A stretch of DNA of 64,000 nucleotides from Methylobacterium sp. 2A (GCF_009806555.1 NZ_VUOK01000009.1:1-64000); one strand, 5' to 3'; shown: positions 35,574 through 46,161, counted from the first letter of the stretch. The notes: generated by a model from the letters alone, not told the origin. Numbers and translations: made by a program.

Positions 35574-35783
35574 ATGTCGAGGAAGACGCACGGCCGCAAG
35601 ACCCGCGAGCTGATTGCGGCCCTCTACGATGACGGTTGGTATTTGGCCCGGAAAGGACCGGGCGATCACGTCCAGTTCAAGCACAAGGACAAGCCTGGAA
35701 AGGTGACAATCGACACGGGCGCGTCCGAGATACCGACCGGTACCCTGCGCAGCATCTATCGGCAGGCCGGATGGACTTGGTGA
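35574..35783 (+). CDS. hicA: HicA-type mRNA interferase toxin
   Basis: A 69-residue dsRBD-like toxin of type II HicAB systems. The signature KTRELIAALYDDGWYLARKG, then GDHVQFKHKDKPGKVTI, includes the catalytic His (GDHVQF). The ending GTLRSIYRQAGW is also typical. It precedes hicB by 64 bp, the usual toxin-first order. It is expected to cleave mRNA and be inhibited by HicB. Confidence 0.88.
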   Translation: MSRKTHGRKTRELIAALYDDGWYLARKGPGDHVQFKHKDKPGKVTIDTGASEIPTGTLRSIYRQAGWTW

Positions 35784-35847
35784 TGACAACGGCCGCGGAC
35801 CCGTCTCGGGCCCGCGGTCCAATTCCTCGATGTCACCGGCAATCGAG

Positions 35848-36261
35848 ATGGCGGACATGACCCACGTCGTAATGCTCGTGCACCAAGAGGATGGCGCGTT
35901 CGGTGCATCCTTCCCCGACTTCCCAGGCGCCACTACGGCCGCCGGCGATCTCGACACGCTCTACCGGAAGGCCGCCGAGATGCTGGCCTTCCACGTCGCC
36001 GGCATGGTGGAGGATGGGGACGAGATCCCGCGCGTGCGCACGTTGGACGAGTTGCGCGGCGATCCGGCCTTTCAGGCGGACAGCGCCGGGGCGATGGTGG
36101 CCCTCGTCCAGGTCGAGCTGCCCGGGCGGGCCGTGCGGGTGAACATCTCCATGGAGGAGGGCTTGCTTCGCCGTATCGACCGGGCCGCCGAGGCGTCCGG
36201 CGAGAGCCGCTCCGCCTTCCTGGCACAAGCCGCCAAGGCGCGCCTTTCGGCCGGTGCCTGA
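35848..36261 (+). CDS. hicB: HicB-type antitoxin
   Basis: A 137-residue antitoxin. The N-terminal HicB fold has VHQEDGAFGASFPDFPGATT and the following DLDTLYRKAAEML. The C-terminal part (VRVNISMEEGLLRRIDRAAE, then SGESRSAFLAQAA) is a ribbon-helix-helix DNA-binding domain used for autorepression. ATG 35848 or ATG 35857 are both possible starts. Same operon as hicA. Confidence 0.87.
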   Translation: MADMTHVVMLVHQEDGAFGASFPDFPGATTAAGDLDTLYRKAAEMLAFHVAGMVEDGDEIPRVRTLDELRGDPAFQADSAGAMVALVQVELPGRAVRVNISMEEGLLRRIDRAAEASGESRSAFLAQAAKARLSAGA

Positions 36262-36314
36262 TCACCGAGGGTGAGGGCAGGGCCTTCGCGAAGCGTCAGG
36301 ACACCGTGCCCTCC

Positions 36315-36728
36315 TCAAGCCGCCCCCGCGGCCGCCGCCTTCATCACCCCGGCAACGAGCGTATAGGTCTCCACCCAGGCCGCCCGCACCTCCGGCGTGA
36401 AATCCGCTCCCAGCCCCTGCTCCAGGGTCCAGAGCAGGGCCTCGCCCACCGGCGCGTAATGGGCGGCCTGCGTGCCGTAGGCGATGTGCTTGCGCCCGAG
36501 ATCCTGAAGCGCCGGCACCACCGTGTCCGGGTGGTTCAGGTTGGCCACCGCGAGCCCCAGCATCGCCATCAGCTTCTGCTTCTGCTCGGTCATGTCGTCG
36601 GGGAAGAGGGAGCGCACCTGTGGGGCGATCGCGAACAGGCGGCCGTAGAACAGGTCGGCCGCCGTCCCGGCGATCGGCCGCACCTTTGCAAAACTGTCCT
36701 GCACGAGCTTGATCTGTTCGGGCGTCAT
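36315..36728 (-). CDS. Single-domain globin (Vitreoscilla/flavohemoglobin type)
   Basis: A 137-residue bacterial haemoglobin. It has TPEQIKLVQDSFAKVRPIAG at the A helix, YGRLFAIAPQVRSLFPDDM with distal-side residues, and GRKHIAYGTQAAHYAPVGEA containing the proximal His (KHIAYG), followed by LLWTLEQGLG and a final helix. The reductase domain of flavohemoglobins is absent. ATG 36728 has AGGTGA upstream. A role in oxygen or nitric oxide handling is likely. Confidence 0.88.
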   Translation of the reverse strand: MTPEQIKLVQDSFAKVRPIAGTAADLFYGRLFAIAPQVRSLFPDDMTEQKQKLMAMLGLAVANLNHPDTVVPALQDLGRKHIAYGTQAAHYAPVGEALLWTLEQGLGADFTPEVRAAWVETYTLVAGVMKAAAAGAA

Positions 36729-36804
36729 CGCATCACCTGCCAAGGGATCCCGTCCCCGGCCGATTACACCGACTCCAACCTATCAAAACCAACATGGAGC
36801 AGTA

Positions 36805-39723
36805 TCAGGCCGCCTCCGGCGCGGCGCCGACGATCTGGCGGGCCTGCAGCAGGGTCATCGGCTCGCCGAAAGCCGGGCCGAGCGCGTATTCGCAGCCGAG
36901 CCCGGCGAGCGCCTGGGCGTCGGCCTCGGACTCGCAGCCCTCCGCCACGATGGCGAGGTTCAATTCGCTCGCCATGCGCACGATCGAGCGCAGGATCGCG
37001 GTCTGGCCGGTGCCGATCTGGCGCACGAAGGTCGCGTCGACCTTGATCGTGTCGAACGGGAAGCGCTGCAGATACGACAAAGCCGAGTAGCCGGTGCCGA
37101 AATCCGACAGGCACAGGCCGGCGCCGAGGTCGTGGATCCGCGCCAGCATCTGGGCGGCATATTCCGGGTTCTCCATCACGAGGCTCTCGCTGAATTCCAG
37201 CTTGAGCGAGCCGGGCAGGGCCCCGGAGCGGGCCAGCACGGTCTTCACATCGTGCAGGAGGTCGTGGCGCAGGAGCTGGCGCGAGGACAGGTTGCAGGCC
37301 GCGAAGATCGGGGGCTCGACCTCCAGGGAGCGCTGCCACGCCGCGAGTTCGAGCGCGGTGCGCTCCAGGGCGAAGATGCCGAGATTGACGATGAAGCCGC
37401 TCTCCTCGGCGAGCGGCAGAAAGGTCGAGGCGGGGATGCGCCCGAGCTTCGGGTGGTCCCAGCGCAAGACCGTCTCGAACCCCGCCACGGTGCGGTCTTC
37501 CAGCCGCACCACCGGCAGGAACAGCACCTTCAGCTCGTTGCGCTCGATCGCCTTGCGCAGGTCGCTCTCCAGCATCAGCCGGTCCGAACGGTCGGTGCGC
37601 ATGTGGGCGCGAAACACCTCGATCCGGTCGCCGCCGTTGCGCTTGGCCTGGATCATGGCGATCTCGGCGCTCTTGAACACCTCGTCGCGCTTGAGGTTGG
37701 CGCCGGCCTCGTAGAGCGCCAACCCGATGGAAACGGTCAAAAAAATCTCGCGGTCGGCGTAGGTGATGGGCGTGGCGATCGCCCGGCGGATCATCTCGGC
37801 GAAGGCCAGGATCCGGTCGGGCTCGCGCTCCGAGACCAGGATCACCGCGAACTCGTCGCCCGCCACCCGGGCGAGCGTGTCCTGCGGCCGCAGCAGGCGG
37901 CCGAGTCGGCGCGAGAGGGTCAGCAGGATCGAATCGCCCGCCGACAGGCCGATCGCGTCGTTGATGCCCTTGAACCGGTCGACGTCGAGCACGATCACGG
38001 TGGGCTTGAGGCGCGGATCCTGGCTGGCGAAGGCCAGAGCCGCGTCGAGGCGGTCGCCGAACAATTCGCGGTTCGGCAGGCCTGTGAGGCTGTCGTGCAC
38101 GGCGTCGTGGAGCAGGCGCTCCTCGGCGGTCTTGATCTCGGTGACGTCCGCGATCGTGCCGACCACGCGGATCACCTCGCCGTCGGCGCCGATCACCGGG
38201 CGCGCCTTCAGCCGGTACCAGAAGAACGTGCCGGATTCCGAGCGCAGGCGGAAATCGTGGACGATGCGGCCGCGCCGCTCCTCGATCACCGTGTCGAGGG
38301 CCGCCGAGTAGCGCTCCACGTCGAACGGGTGGAGGGCGCTGAGCCAGTTGGTGGCCGGCCCCTCCAGGGTGCCCCGGGCAAGGCCGAGCTGGGCCTCGAT
38401 CTCCGGGCCGACGAAGACCCGGTCGGCGGGCACGTCCCAGTCGAACACCACGTCGCCGGCGCCGGTCAGCGCCAGCGCCCGGCGCTCGGTGTCGGAAACG
38501 AGGGCGTGGCTGAGGCCGCCCCCCGCGAAGGCGTGCTGAAGCACCGTGAAGCCGATCAGCATCACGATCAGCACGAGGCCGCCGATCAGCGCCGGCTGCA
38601 CGAGGTCGCTGCCGATCTGGCCGGTGACGGCGAAGCCCGCCGCCGCCACCCAGACGACCAGCAGCAGCCAGGTCGGCACCAGCAGGATCGCCCGGTCGTA
38701 GCCGTTATGGACCGCGAGGTAGAGGATCAGCAGCAGGCCGATGCCCGCCACCGCGGCGATCGAGATGCGCGCCACGCCCGCCGCCACCGGGGGGTCGAAC
38801 ACCGCGAGCCCCACGAGCCCGGCCAGGAAGGCCAGCCAGAAGAACGCCACGTGGCTGTAGCGCACGTGCCAGCGGGCGAGGTTCAGGTAGGCGAACAGGA
38901 AGACCAGCAGCGTCGCCCCGAGCACCGCCTCCGCGGAGGCCCGGTAGACCCGCTCGGCGAGCTCCGTGACCGGAAAGACCCGCTGGAGGAAGCCGAAATC
39001 GATGCAGGCATAGGCCAGAACCGACCAGGCCAGCGCGGCGGCTGCGGGGAAGATGATCGCGCCCTTGACCACGAACACGATGGTCAGAAACAGGGCGAGC
39101 AACCCGCTGATCCCGATGATGATCCCCTTGTAGAGGGTCAGGCCCGCCGATTTCCGGCGGTAGGCATCCTGGTCCCAGAGGTGGAGCTGGGGGATGTTGG
39201 CGCCGCGCAGTTCGGCGACGTAGGTGACGGTCGTGCCGGGATCCAGCGTGATGGTGAACTGGTCGGCTTCCGGATTCTCGTCCCGCTCGGGCCGGATGCC
39301 CTGGCTCGCCGTGATGGCGGCGATGCGCGAGCCGCCGAGATCGGGCCAGATCACCCCGGAATCGACCAGCCGGAAATGCGGGGCGACGAGGATGCGGTCG
39401 ATCTGCTCGTCGGTGTCGTTGGTGAGCGCGAACACGATCCAGTCGGGCCGGGCGCCGGCGTCGCGCGCCTTCACGACGATGCGGCGCACGATCCCGTCCT
39501 TGCCGGGCGCGGTCGAGATCTGGATCAGGTCGCCGTCCGAGCGGTAGCGCTCGATCGCGCCGGTCAGGTCGATCACCGGGGCGTCGAGGGTGACGCGCAC
39601 CGCCTCCACGGCCCGGGCGGGCGCGCTGAGCGCGAGGGCACCGACGAGACCGCCGACCAGGGTCAGGAGGAGGGCGAGGATGCGCAAGGGTGTCTTGATG
39701 TCCGGCCGTGCGAGAAGCGGCAT
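36805..39723 (-). CDS. Membrane GGDEF/EAL sensor protein with altered catalytic motifs
   Basis: A 972-residue protein: signal peptide (LRILALLLTLVGGLVGALAL), a periplasmic domain (about 40-195), seven or so membrane helices (about 200-410, 7TMR-like), a PAS domain (about 430-545), GGDEF (about 555-715) and EAL (about 725-965). The GGDEF loop reads RVAGDEF near residue 622 (first Gly to Ala). In the EAL domain, EAL is replaced by ETV (GFETVLRW, near 748), and the metal-binding DDFGTG is SDFGTG (near 869). Cyclase activity is possible; phosphodiesterase activity is doubtful. It is in a window rich in signalling genes. Confidence 0.85.
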   Translation of the reverse strand: MPLLARPDIKTPLRILALLLTLVGGLVGALALSAPARAVEAVRVTLDAPVIDLTGAIERYRSDGDLIQISTAPGKDGIVRRIVVKARDAGARPDWIVFALTNDTDEQIDRILVAPHFRLVDSGVIWPDLGGSRIAAITASQGIRPERDENPEADQFTITLDPGTTVTYVAELRGANIPQLHLWDQDAYRRKSAGLTLYKGIIIGISGLLALFLTIVFVVKGAIIFPAAAALAWSVLAYACIDFGFLQRVFPVTELAERVYRASAEAVLGATLLVFLFAYLNLARWHVRYSHVAFFWLAFLAGLVGLAVFDPPVAAGVARISIAAVAGIGLLLILYLAVHNGYDRAILLVPTWLLLVVWVAAAGFAVTGQIGSDLVQPALIGGLVLIVMLIGFTVLQHAFAGGGLSHALVSDTERRALALTGAGDVVFDWDVPADRVFVGPEIEAQLGLARGTLEGPATNWLSALHPFDVERYSAALDTVIEERRGRIVHDFRLRSESGTFFWYRLKARPVIGADGEVIRVVGTIADVTEIKTAEERLLHDAVHDSLTGLPNRELFGDRLDAALAFASQDPRLKPTVIVLDVDRFKGINDAIGLSAGDSILLTLSRRLGRLLRPQDTLARVAGDEFAVILVSEREPDRILAFAEMIRRAIATPITYADREIFLTVSIGLALYEAGANLKRDEVFKSAEIAMIQAKRNGGDRIEVFRAHMRTDRSDRLMLESDLRKAIERNELKVLFLPVVRLEDRTVAGFETVLRWDHPKLGRIPASTFLPLAEESGFIVNLGIFALERTALELAAWQRSLEVEPPIFAACNLSSRQLLRHDLLHDVKTVLARSGALPGSLKLEFSESLVMENPEYAAQMLARIHDLGAGLCLSDFGTGYSALSYLQRFPFDTIKVDATFVRQIGTGQTAILRSIVRMASELNLAIVAEGCESEADAQALAGLGCEYALGPAFGEPMTLLQARQIVGAAPEAA

Positions 39724-39830
39724 CGGCCGCCCGAGCGGCCTCGATCGAGCGGATCGCGCCCTTTTGCGGCCAAATCAAGTTGCGCCGGCCATTTCGCGGC
39801 GCGATCCAGAGCCGGTTCGACCGATATCCC

Positions 39831-39935
39831 GTGTTTCCAAAGGGCAAGCCCTTTGGTGGGCTGTCAGGGCAAAGCCCTGACGGATTCCAGGGCTCTGCCC
39901 TGGACCCGCGAAAGGGGGCGCGCCCTTTCGAAACC
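39831..39935. repeat. Hairpin-rich intergenic repeat, copy 2
   Basis: It starts GTGTTTCCAAAGGGC and ends GCCCTTTCGAAACC, so the ends are roughly inverted. Inside are CAAAGGGCAAGCCCTTTG, GGGCAAAGCCC and CCAGGGCTCTGCCCTGG hairpins. It lies between the M16 peptidase gene and the GGDEF/EAL gene. Confidence 0.75.
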
Positions 39936-39946
39936 AGGACTGGCTC

Positions 39947-41242
39947 TCAGGCCGCCTGGAGCGCGCCCGCGATCGTGTCGAGGCTCGGCAGCTTGCGGAT
40001 CGGGCCGATCGCCGCCAGCGTCGGCGTGCCCTTGAGCATCGCGGCGGCGGCGGCGCGCACATCCTCCACGGTGACCGCGTCGACCTTGGCGATCACCTCC
40101 CCGGCGGGGATGACCCGGCCCCAGGCCAGGATCTGGCGGGCGTTGCGCTCGATCCGCCCGCCGGGCGTCTCCAGCGCCGAGAGCAGCGACACCTTGAGCT
40201 GCGCCTTGGCGCGGGCGATCTCGGTGGCGTCGAGGTCGCGGGCCGCCCGGGCGGTGGCCGCGAGCGTCACGTCGACGAGTTCGGGCAGGTCCGCCCCGGC
40301 GGTGCCGGCGCCGATGCCGAACAGGCCGCAATCCGAGAACGGCCAGTGGAAGGCCTGGATCTCGTAGGCGAGGCCGCGGGTCTCGCGCACCTCCTGCCAG
40401 AGCCGCGAGGTCAGGCCGCCGCCGAGCACCTGCGCGAACATGTGCAGCGCGTAGTAGCGCTCGTCCCGGAACGACAGGCCCGGCAGGCCGATCACCACGT
40501 TGGCCTGTTCGAGCTTGCGCGGCATCCGCCGCTCGCCGCCGCCATAGACCCCCGGCACCGCCGTGGGGGCGGATTTGGCGGGGAGGGCGCCGAAATGGCG
40601 CTCGGCCGCCGCCACGATCGCCTCATGGGCCACGGCCCCGGCGCCCGCCACCACGAGGCGGTCCGGCGTGTATTCCCGGTCGAGATAGGCGCGGATCCCG
40701 GCCTCGTCGAAGCTCCGGATCGTCTCGGGCCGCCCGAGGATCGGCCGGCCGACCGGCTGGTCCGGGAAGGCGGCCTCCGTGAAGGCGTCGTAGACCACGT
40801 CGTCGGGGGTGTCCTCGACGGCCGCGTATTCCTGCAGGATCACGCCCTTCTCCCGGGCGAGTTCGCCCGCGTCGAACACCGAATCGGTCAGGATGTCGCC
40901 GATCACGTCGAGGGCGAGGCCGGCATCCTCGCCGAGCACCCGGGCGGTGTAGCTCGTCCCCTCCGTGAACGTGGCGGCGTTGATCTCGCCGCCGACATTC
41001 TCGATCTCTTCCGCAATCTTCTGCGCCGAGCGGGTGCGGGTGCCCTTGAACGCCATGTGCTCGATGAGGTGGGACAGCCCGGCCTCGTCGGCCCGCTCGT
41101 TGCGCGAGCCGGCGCCGACCCAGACCCCGAGACTTGCGGTCGCCACACCCGGCATCGGCTCGGTGACCACCGTGACGCCGTTGTCGAGCCGCGTGGTGCG
41201 CAGCGACGGCGAGGCGGCGTGGGTGGAGAAATGCTGGTTCAT
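39947..41242 (-). CDS. M16-family zinc peptidase (processing-peptidase type)
   Basis: A 431-residue peptidase with the inverted zinc motif HLIEHMAFKGT (HxxEH, near residue 54). The third ligand lies in the block ENVGGEINAATFTEGTSYTA. It also has the M16 C-domain with GLPGLSFRDERYYALHMFAQ and VRETRGLAYEIQAFHWPFSD. Of the type related to mitochondrial processing peptidase beta (PqqL/YmxG group). ATG 41242 is used; GTG 41257 is a possible start with GAGGGG before it. Follows thrC in an operon. Confidence 0.9.
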   Translation of the reverse strand: MNQHFSTHAASPSLRTTRLDNGVTVVTEPMPGVATASLGVWVGAGSRNERADEAGLSHLIEHMAFKGTRTRSAQKIAEEIENVGGEINAATFTEGTSYTARVLGEDAGLALDVIGDILTDSVFDAGELAREKGVILQEYAAVEDTPDDVVYDAFTEAAFPDQPVGRPILGRPETIRSFDEAGIRAYLDREYTPDRLVVAGAGAVAHEAIVAAAERHFGALPAKSAPTAVPGVYGGGERRMPRKLEQANVVIGLPGLSFRDERYYALHMFAQVLGGGLTSRLWQEVRETRGLAYEIQAFHWPFSDCGLFGIGAGTAGADLPELVDVTLAATARAARDLDATEIARAKAQLKVSLLSALETPGGRIERNARQILAWGRVIPAGEVIAKVDAVTVEDVRAAAAAMLKGTPTLAAIGPIRKLPSLDTIAGALQAA

Positions 41243-41249
41243 CGCGGGC

Positions 41250-42662
41250 TCACGCACCCCTCGTGATGCGGGCGCGCTCGCGGATGAGCTTTTCCAGGGC
41301 GGCCTGGTCGTTGGCCACCCGGGTCAGGCGCTCGGGCCGGTCCATCAGATCGGCGAGGTGCGGGGGCAGGGGCGGGCGCAGGCCGCCCGTGGCCTTCGCG
41401 ACCGCGTCGGGGAATTTTGCGGGGTGCGCGGTACCGAGGGCGACGACTGGGGTGGCTGGATCCTGTTCCAGCAGGCGCCGACCGGCCCGCACGCCGATGG
41501 CGCTGTGGGGATCGAGCACCACGCCGGTGGCGGCCTGGGTCAGGGCGATCTCCTCCATCACGTCGGGCTCCGGCACCGCGACGGCGTCGAACTCCGCACG
41601 GACCGTCGCCAGCACCTCGGGGCTCAGCGAGAACCCGCCAGACTGCTTCAGCCCGGCCATCAGCCGCGACAGGGCGGAGGCGTCGCGCCCCAGCGCCTCG
41701 AACAGCAGACGCTCGAAATTCGAGGAGATCTGGATGTCCATGGAGGGCGAGGTGGTGGGCACCACGCCGCGCAGCTCGTAGGCGCCGTGCTCCAGGGTGC
41801 GCACCAGGATGTCGTTGGCGTTGGTGCCGATCATCAGCCGCCCGACCGGCAGGCCCATCTGCTTGGCGACCCAGCCCGCGAGCACGTCGCCGAAATTGCC
41901 GGTCGGCACCGCGAAGGAGACCGGCCGGTGGGGCGAGCCCAAAGCCACCGCGCTGGTGAAGTAATAGACCGCCTGTGCCGCCACCCGGGCCCAGTTGATC
42001 GAGTTGACCCCCGACAGCCGCACCGCGTCGGCGAAGTCGGCGTGCTGGAACAGGGCTTTGACGAGGTTTTGGCAATCGTCGAACGTGCCGTCGACCGCGA
42101 GCGCGTGGACGTTGTCGGCCGGCACCGAGGTCATCTGCCGCCGCTGCACCTCAGAGACCCGCCCGTGGGGATAGAGGATGAACACGTCGACCCGGTCGAG
42201 CCCGCCAAATGCCTCGACGGCGGCCGAGCCGGTATCGCCCGAGGTCGCGCCCACGATGGTGGCGCGGCTGCCGCGCGCGGCCAGCACGTGGTCCATCAGC
42301 CGCCCGAGCAGCTGCATCGCCACGTCCTTGAAGGCGAGCGTCGGCCCGTGGAAGAGCTCCAGCAGGAACAGGTTGTCGTCGAGCTGGGTCAGCGGGCAGA
42401 CCGCCGGGTGCCGGAACGTCGCGTAGGCCGCGTCGATCATCCGATCGAGGTCCGGGGCGGCGATGTCGCCGTCGATCAGCGGGCGCAGGACGCGCTTGGC
42501 GGCCTCCGCGTAGGGTCTGCCCGCCAGGGCGGCGATCTCCGAGCGGCCGATCTGCGGCCAGGTCTGCGGCACGTAGAGCCCGCCGTCGCGGGCAAGCCCC
42601 GCGAGCAAAGCGTCCGAGAACGAGAGCGGCGCGGCCTCGCCGCGAGTCGAGACGTGGAGCAC
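41250..42662 (-). CDS. thrC: Threonine synthase
   Basis: A 470-residue PLP enzyme converting O-phosphohomoserine to threonine. It starts MLHVSTRGEAAPLSFSDALL with the typical GLARDGGLYVP. The PLP lysine is in ELFHGPTLAFKDVAMQLLGR, the phosphate loop in ATSGDTGSAAVEAF, and the active-site block in GVNSINWARVAAQAVYYF. Length fits the long bacterial/fungal class of threonine synthases. The M16 peptidase gene follows directly, an arrangement commonly seen in alphaproteobacteria. Confidence 0.95.
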   Translation of the reverse strand: MLHVSTRGEAAPLSFSDALLAGLARDGGLYVPQTWPQIGRSEIAALAGRPYAEAAKRVLRPLIDGDIAAPDLDRMIDAAYATFRHPAVCPLTQLDDNLFLLELFHGPTLAFKDVAMQLLGRLMDHVLAARGSRATIVGATSGDTGSAAVEAFGGLDRVDVFILYPHGRVSEVQRRQMTSVPADNVHALAVDGTFDDCQNLVKALFQHADFADAVRLSGVNSINWARVAAQAVYYFTSAVALGSPHRPVSFAVPTGNFGDVLAGWVAKQMGLPVGRLMIGTNANDILVRTLEHGAYELRGVVPTTSPSMDIQISSNFERLLFEALGRDASALSRLMAGLKQSGGFSLSPEVLATVRAEFDAVAVPEPDVMEEIALTQAATGVVLDPHSAIGVRAGRRLLEQDPATPVVALGTAHPAKFPDAVAKATGGLRPPLPPHLADLMDRPERLTRVANDQAALEKLIRERARITRGA

Positions 42663-42772
42663 AGGGTCCTCCGAGGGAAGGCGCCCCCTCTACACGATGC
42701 CGGCGGGCCTGTCGAAAGCCTGAAGCTGCGCGGCCGGTCTGCCCGCAGAGCGGGGCGGCCGGTTTAAAGCCT

Positions 42773-42838
42773 CTCACAAAACTCCCGCCGCGCTGTCGCG
42801 ACCAGAGGGACATGTCCGGTGTCCGGGAGTTTTGTGAG
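42773..42838. repeat. 15-bp inverted repeat bracketing 36 bp (MITE-like or operator)
   Basis: CTCACAAAACTCCCG (42773-42787) is the exact reverse complement of CGGGAGTTTTGTGAG (42824-42838). The pair stands in the divergent region between thrC and the Pro-rich secreted protein gene. It could be a tiny mobile element remnant, a transcript hairpin or a binding site. Confidence 0.75.
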
Positions 42839-42958
42839 GAGCTCTTAACCGGGGCTGAACGGGGCGGTTCAGGGCCGGTTCGGCGGAGGCCGCCCATGAA
42901 GCGGCCGACCCGGCGGCGATGAGCCGGCGGGGTCGATCCATCCTCGAAGAGAGCCGAC

Positions 42959-43333
42959 ATGACCCGAATCATCGCCCTCGCGGGCGTCGCGGCCCTGCTG
43001 TCCGGCACCGTGGCCTTCGCCCAGGCGCCGCCTCCGCCCCCCGGCGGCCCGCGGCCCGGCCCCGAGGCCGGCGCACCGCCTCCGCCGCCCCCGGGCGGTC
43101 CGCGCCGCGGCCCGGGTGCCGACGCGCCGCCCCCGCCGCCCGGAGGCCCGCAGCGCGACGCCGACGGTCCTCCGCCGCCCCCGCCGCCGCCGAAGGGGGC
43201 GCATTTCATCATCGAGCGCGGCGATGCCCGCATCGACGTGAAATGCGCCGACGACGACACGACGAAGGCCTGCGCCGACATCACCCTTCAGATGCTCGAC
43301 AAGCTCACGACGCTGAAGCCGGAACCCCGGTGA
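42959..43333 (+). CDS. Proline/glycine-repeat secreted protein
   Basis: A 124-residue precursor with a signal peptide (MTRIIALAGVAALLSGTVAF, cleavage after AFAQ). Residues 22-78 are three to four imperfect copies of a unit like PPPPPGGPRxGPGADA. The C-terminal 45 residues form a small domain with two Cys (IDVKCADDDTTKACADITLQ). Likely periplasmic or wall-exposed. Function unknown. Confidence 0.65.
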   Translation: MTRIIALAGVAALLSGTVAFAQAPPPPPGGPRPGPEAGAPPPPPPGGPRRGPGADAPPPPPGGPQRDADGPPPPPPPPKGAHFIIERGDARIDVKCADDDTTKACADITLQMLDKLTTLKPEPR

Positions 43334-43384
43334 CGCCGCAGGCCCGCCGCCCCGAAGGCGGCGGGTCCCTCAGGCGTTCGTGCT

Positions 43385-43798
43385 TCAGGCGTTCGTCCCC
43401 GGCGCCTTGATCAGGCGGCAGCCGGTGATGCGCCACTGCCCGTCCGCGTCCCGGGCGAGGCTGTACTCGGCGGTCCAGTCGACGCCGTACTCGTCCTGGA
43501 TCGCCACCGCCTGGAGAACGCTGTCGGCGCCGATGTCCCGGCCCTCGCCGAACACGAAGCTGCGGTGCCGGTAGACCGGGCGGTACTGGTTGCGGACCAT
43601 GCCGATGAACAGGTCGGCGTTCGGGAAGAGCTCGCGGATCGCCGGGGCCGCCTGGGCGTAGGCCGCCGGCGCGTCGTCGCGCTCGAACGCCTCGACCTGC
43701 CGGGTGATCGTGGCCTGGGCCGCCGCGCGGGCGGCGTCATCGGCCGCCGCCGGTCCCACGAGGCCGAGGACGAGGAGGAGGGCGGGTAACGCGCGCAT
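43385..43798 (-). CDS. Exported DUF4864-type protein
   Basis: A 137-residue precursor with a signal peptide (MRALPALLLVLGLVGPAAA). The mature domain (ITRQVEAFERDDAPAAYAQA, PAIRELFPNADLFIGMV, YRHRSFVFGEGRDIG, WTAEYSLARDADGQWRITGC) matches the NTF2-like DUF4864 pattern. A GGAGTGACC lies before ATG 43798. The binding partner is unknown. Confidence 0.75.
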   Translation of the reverse strand: MRALPALLLVLGLVGPAAADDAARAAAQATITRQVEAFERDDAPAAYAQAAPAIRELFPNADLFIGMVRNQYRPVYRHRSFVFGEGRDIGADSVLQAVAIQDEYGVDWTAEYSLARDADGQWRITGCRLIKAPGTNA

Positions 43799-44221
43799 CG
43801 AGGTCACTCCAGCCGGACGGATCCGATATTCGTTATCGTCCCTTGAAAAATGGTCTCCGTCCCGCCGCCGACAATCTGGACGCGGATCGTCAAGTCGACA
43901 CGTCGCCGACCCACCGCGCGAAACCTGTTTTCACTCCCGCGGCATGCCCCGACCCTGAACGGGCTTCGCGAAAGGGACGGTTTCGCGACGAGGACCCGCG
44001 ATCCAACCGGGATGTGAGCGGATGAAGCCCTGGTTTGTCGACGCCAATCTGCTTAGGCGCGAATGCGCTGGGCAGGTATCGCGCTTCGATTGTGCAAGTC
44101 GCTGAAAAGAGGGGCATTTTTCCGCCAAAACACCGCCGCGGGTTTGACCCCCCATCCCGGTTTTGCAACCCTCCGGCCGACTCGGTTCTCCGAGACTCGG
44201 AGTCGCGTGGAGTGCAGACCG
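43799..44221. other. Promoter region of the rut genes
   Basis: The 423-bp divergent region between DUF4864 and rutA. An open frame continuous with rutA extends to 44063 without homology. No copy of the RutR operator pattern (TTGACCA-NN-TGGTCAA) was seen by eye. Confidence 0.4.
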
Positions 44222-45390
<1,169 letters not shown>

Positions 45391-45391
<1 letters not shown>

Positions 45392-46152
45392 TGGACGCCC
45401 CCGCCGGATATCGCGATCCCCAGGGCCGCCACGGCAGCACCGTCCTGCCGGCCCGGCCTGAGCCGATCGCCTTCGACCCCGCCGCCACGGTGCTGATCGT
45501 CGTGGACGTGCAGAACGCCTATGCGAGCGCGGGCGGCTACCTCGACATCGCAGGCTTCGACGTGTCGGGCACCGGCCCGGTGATCGCCCAGATCGTCCGG
45601 GCCGTAGCGGCGGCCCGGGCGGCGGGCATCCGGATCCTGTGGTTCCAGAATGGCTGGGATCCGGACTACGTCGAGGCGGGCGGCCCGGGCTCGCCGAACT
45701 GGCACAAGTCCAACGCCCTCAAGACCATGCGGCGGCATCCGGAGATGAACGCGCGGCTCCTCGCCAAGGGCTCCTGGGATTACGCGCTGGTGGATGCCCT
45801 GAAGCCCGAGCCCGGCGACCTGACGATCGGCAAGCCGCGCTACAGCGGCTTCTACAACACGCCCCTCGACAGCATGCTGCGCGCCCGGGGGATCAACACG
45901 CTGATCTTCACCGGCATCGCCACCAACGTCTGCGTGGAATCGACCCTGCGGGACGGGTTCCACCGGGAATATTTCGGGATCGTGCTGGCCGACGCCACGC
46001 ATCAGGCCGGGCCGGAGAGCCTGCACCACGGGGCGCTCGCCAACATCGAGACCTTCTTCGGCTGGGTCTCGGACGTCGCCGCCTTCGCGGCCGCCCTCGG
46101 GACGGCCTCACCCGCCGGGGTTGATGCGGCCGACCTCGATATGGCCGAATAA
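45391..46152 (+). CDS. rutB: Ureidoacrylate/peroxyureidoacrylate amidohydrolase RutB
   Basis: A 253-residue isochorismatase-fold hydrolase acting on the RutA product to give aminoacrylate, ammonia and CO2. The catalytic set is visible: Asp in [10 protein letters not shown], Lys in [18 protein letters not shown] and Cys in [20 protein letters not shown]. It begins at ATG 45391 in TGATG overlap with rutA. A 113-bp gap with a perfect palindrome separates it from rutC. Confidence 0.94.
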
Positions 46153-46161
46153 GTGCATCCC

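Noticed and set aside
36709..40035. Plus-strand open frame of 1108 codons opposite the GGDEF/EAL gene
   Set aside because: Low-complexity Arg/Gly/Ala/Asp/His composition typical of an antisense frame in GC-rich DNA; the minus strand has clear domains.
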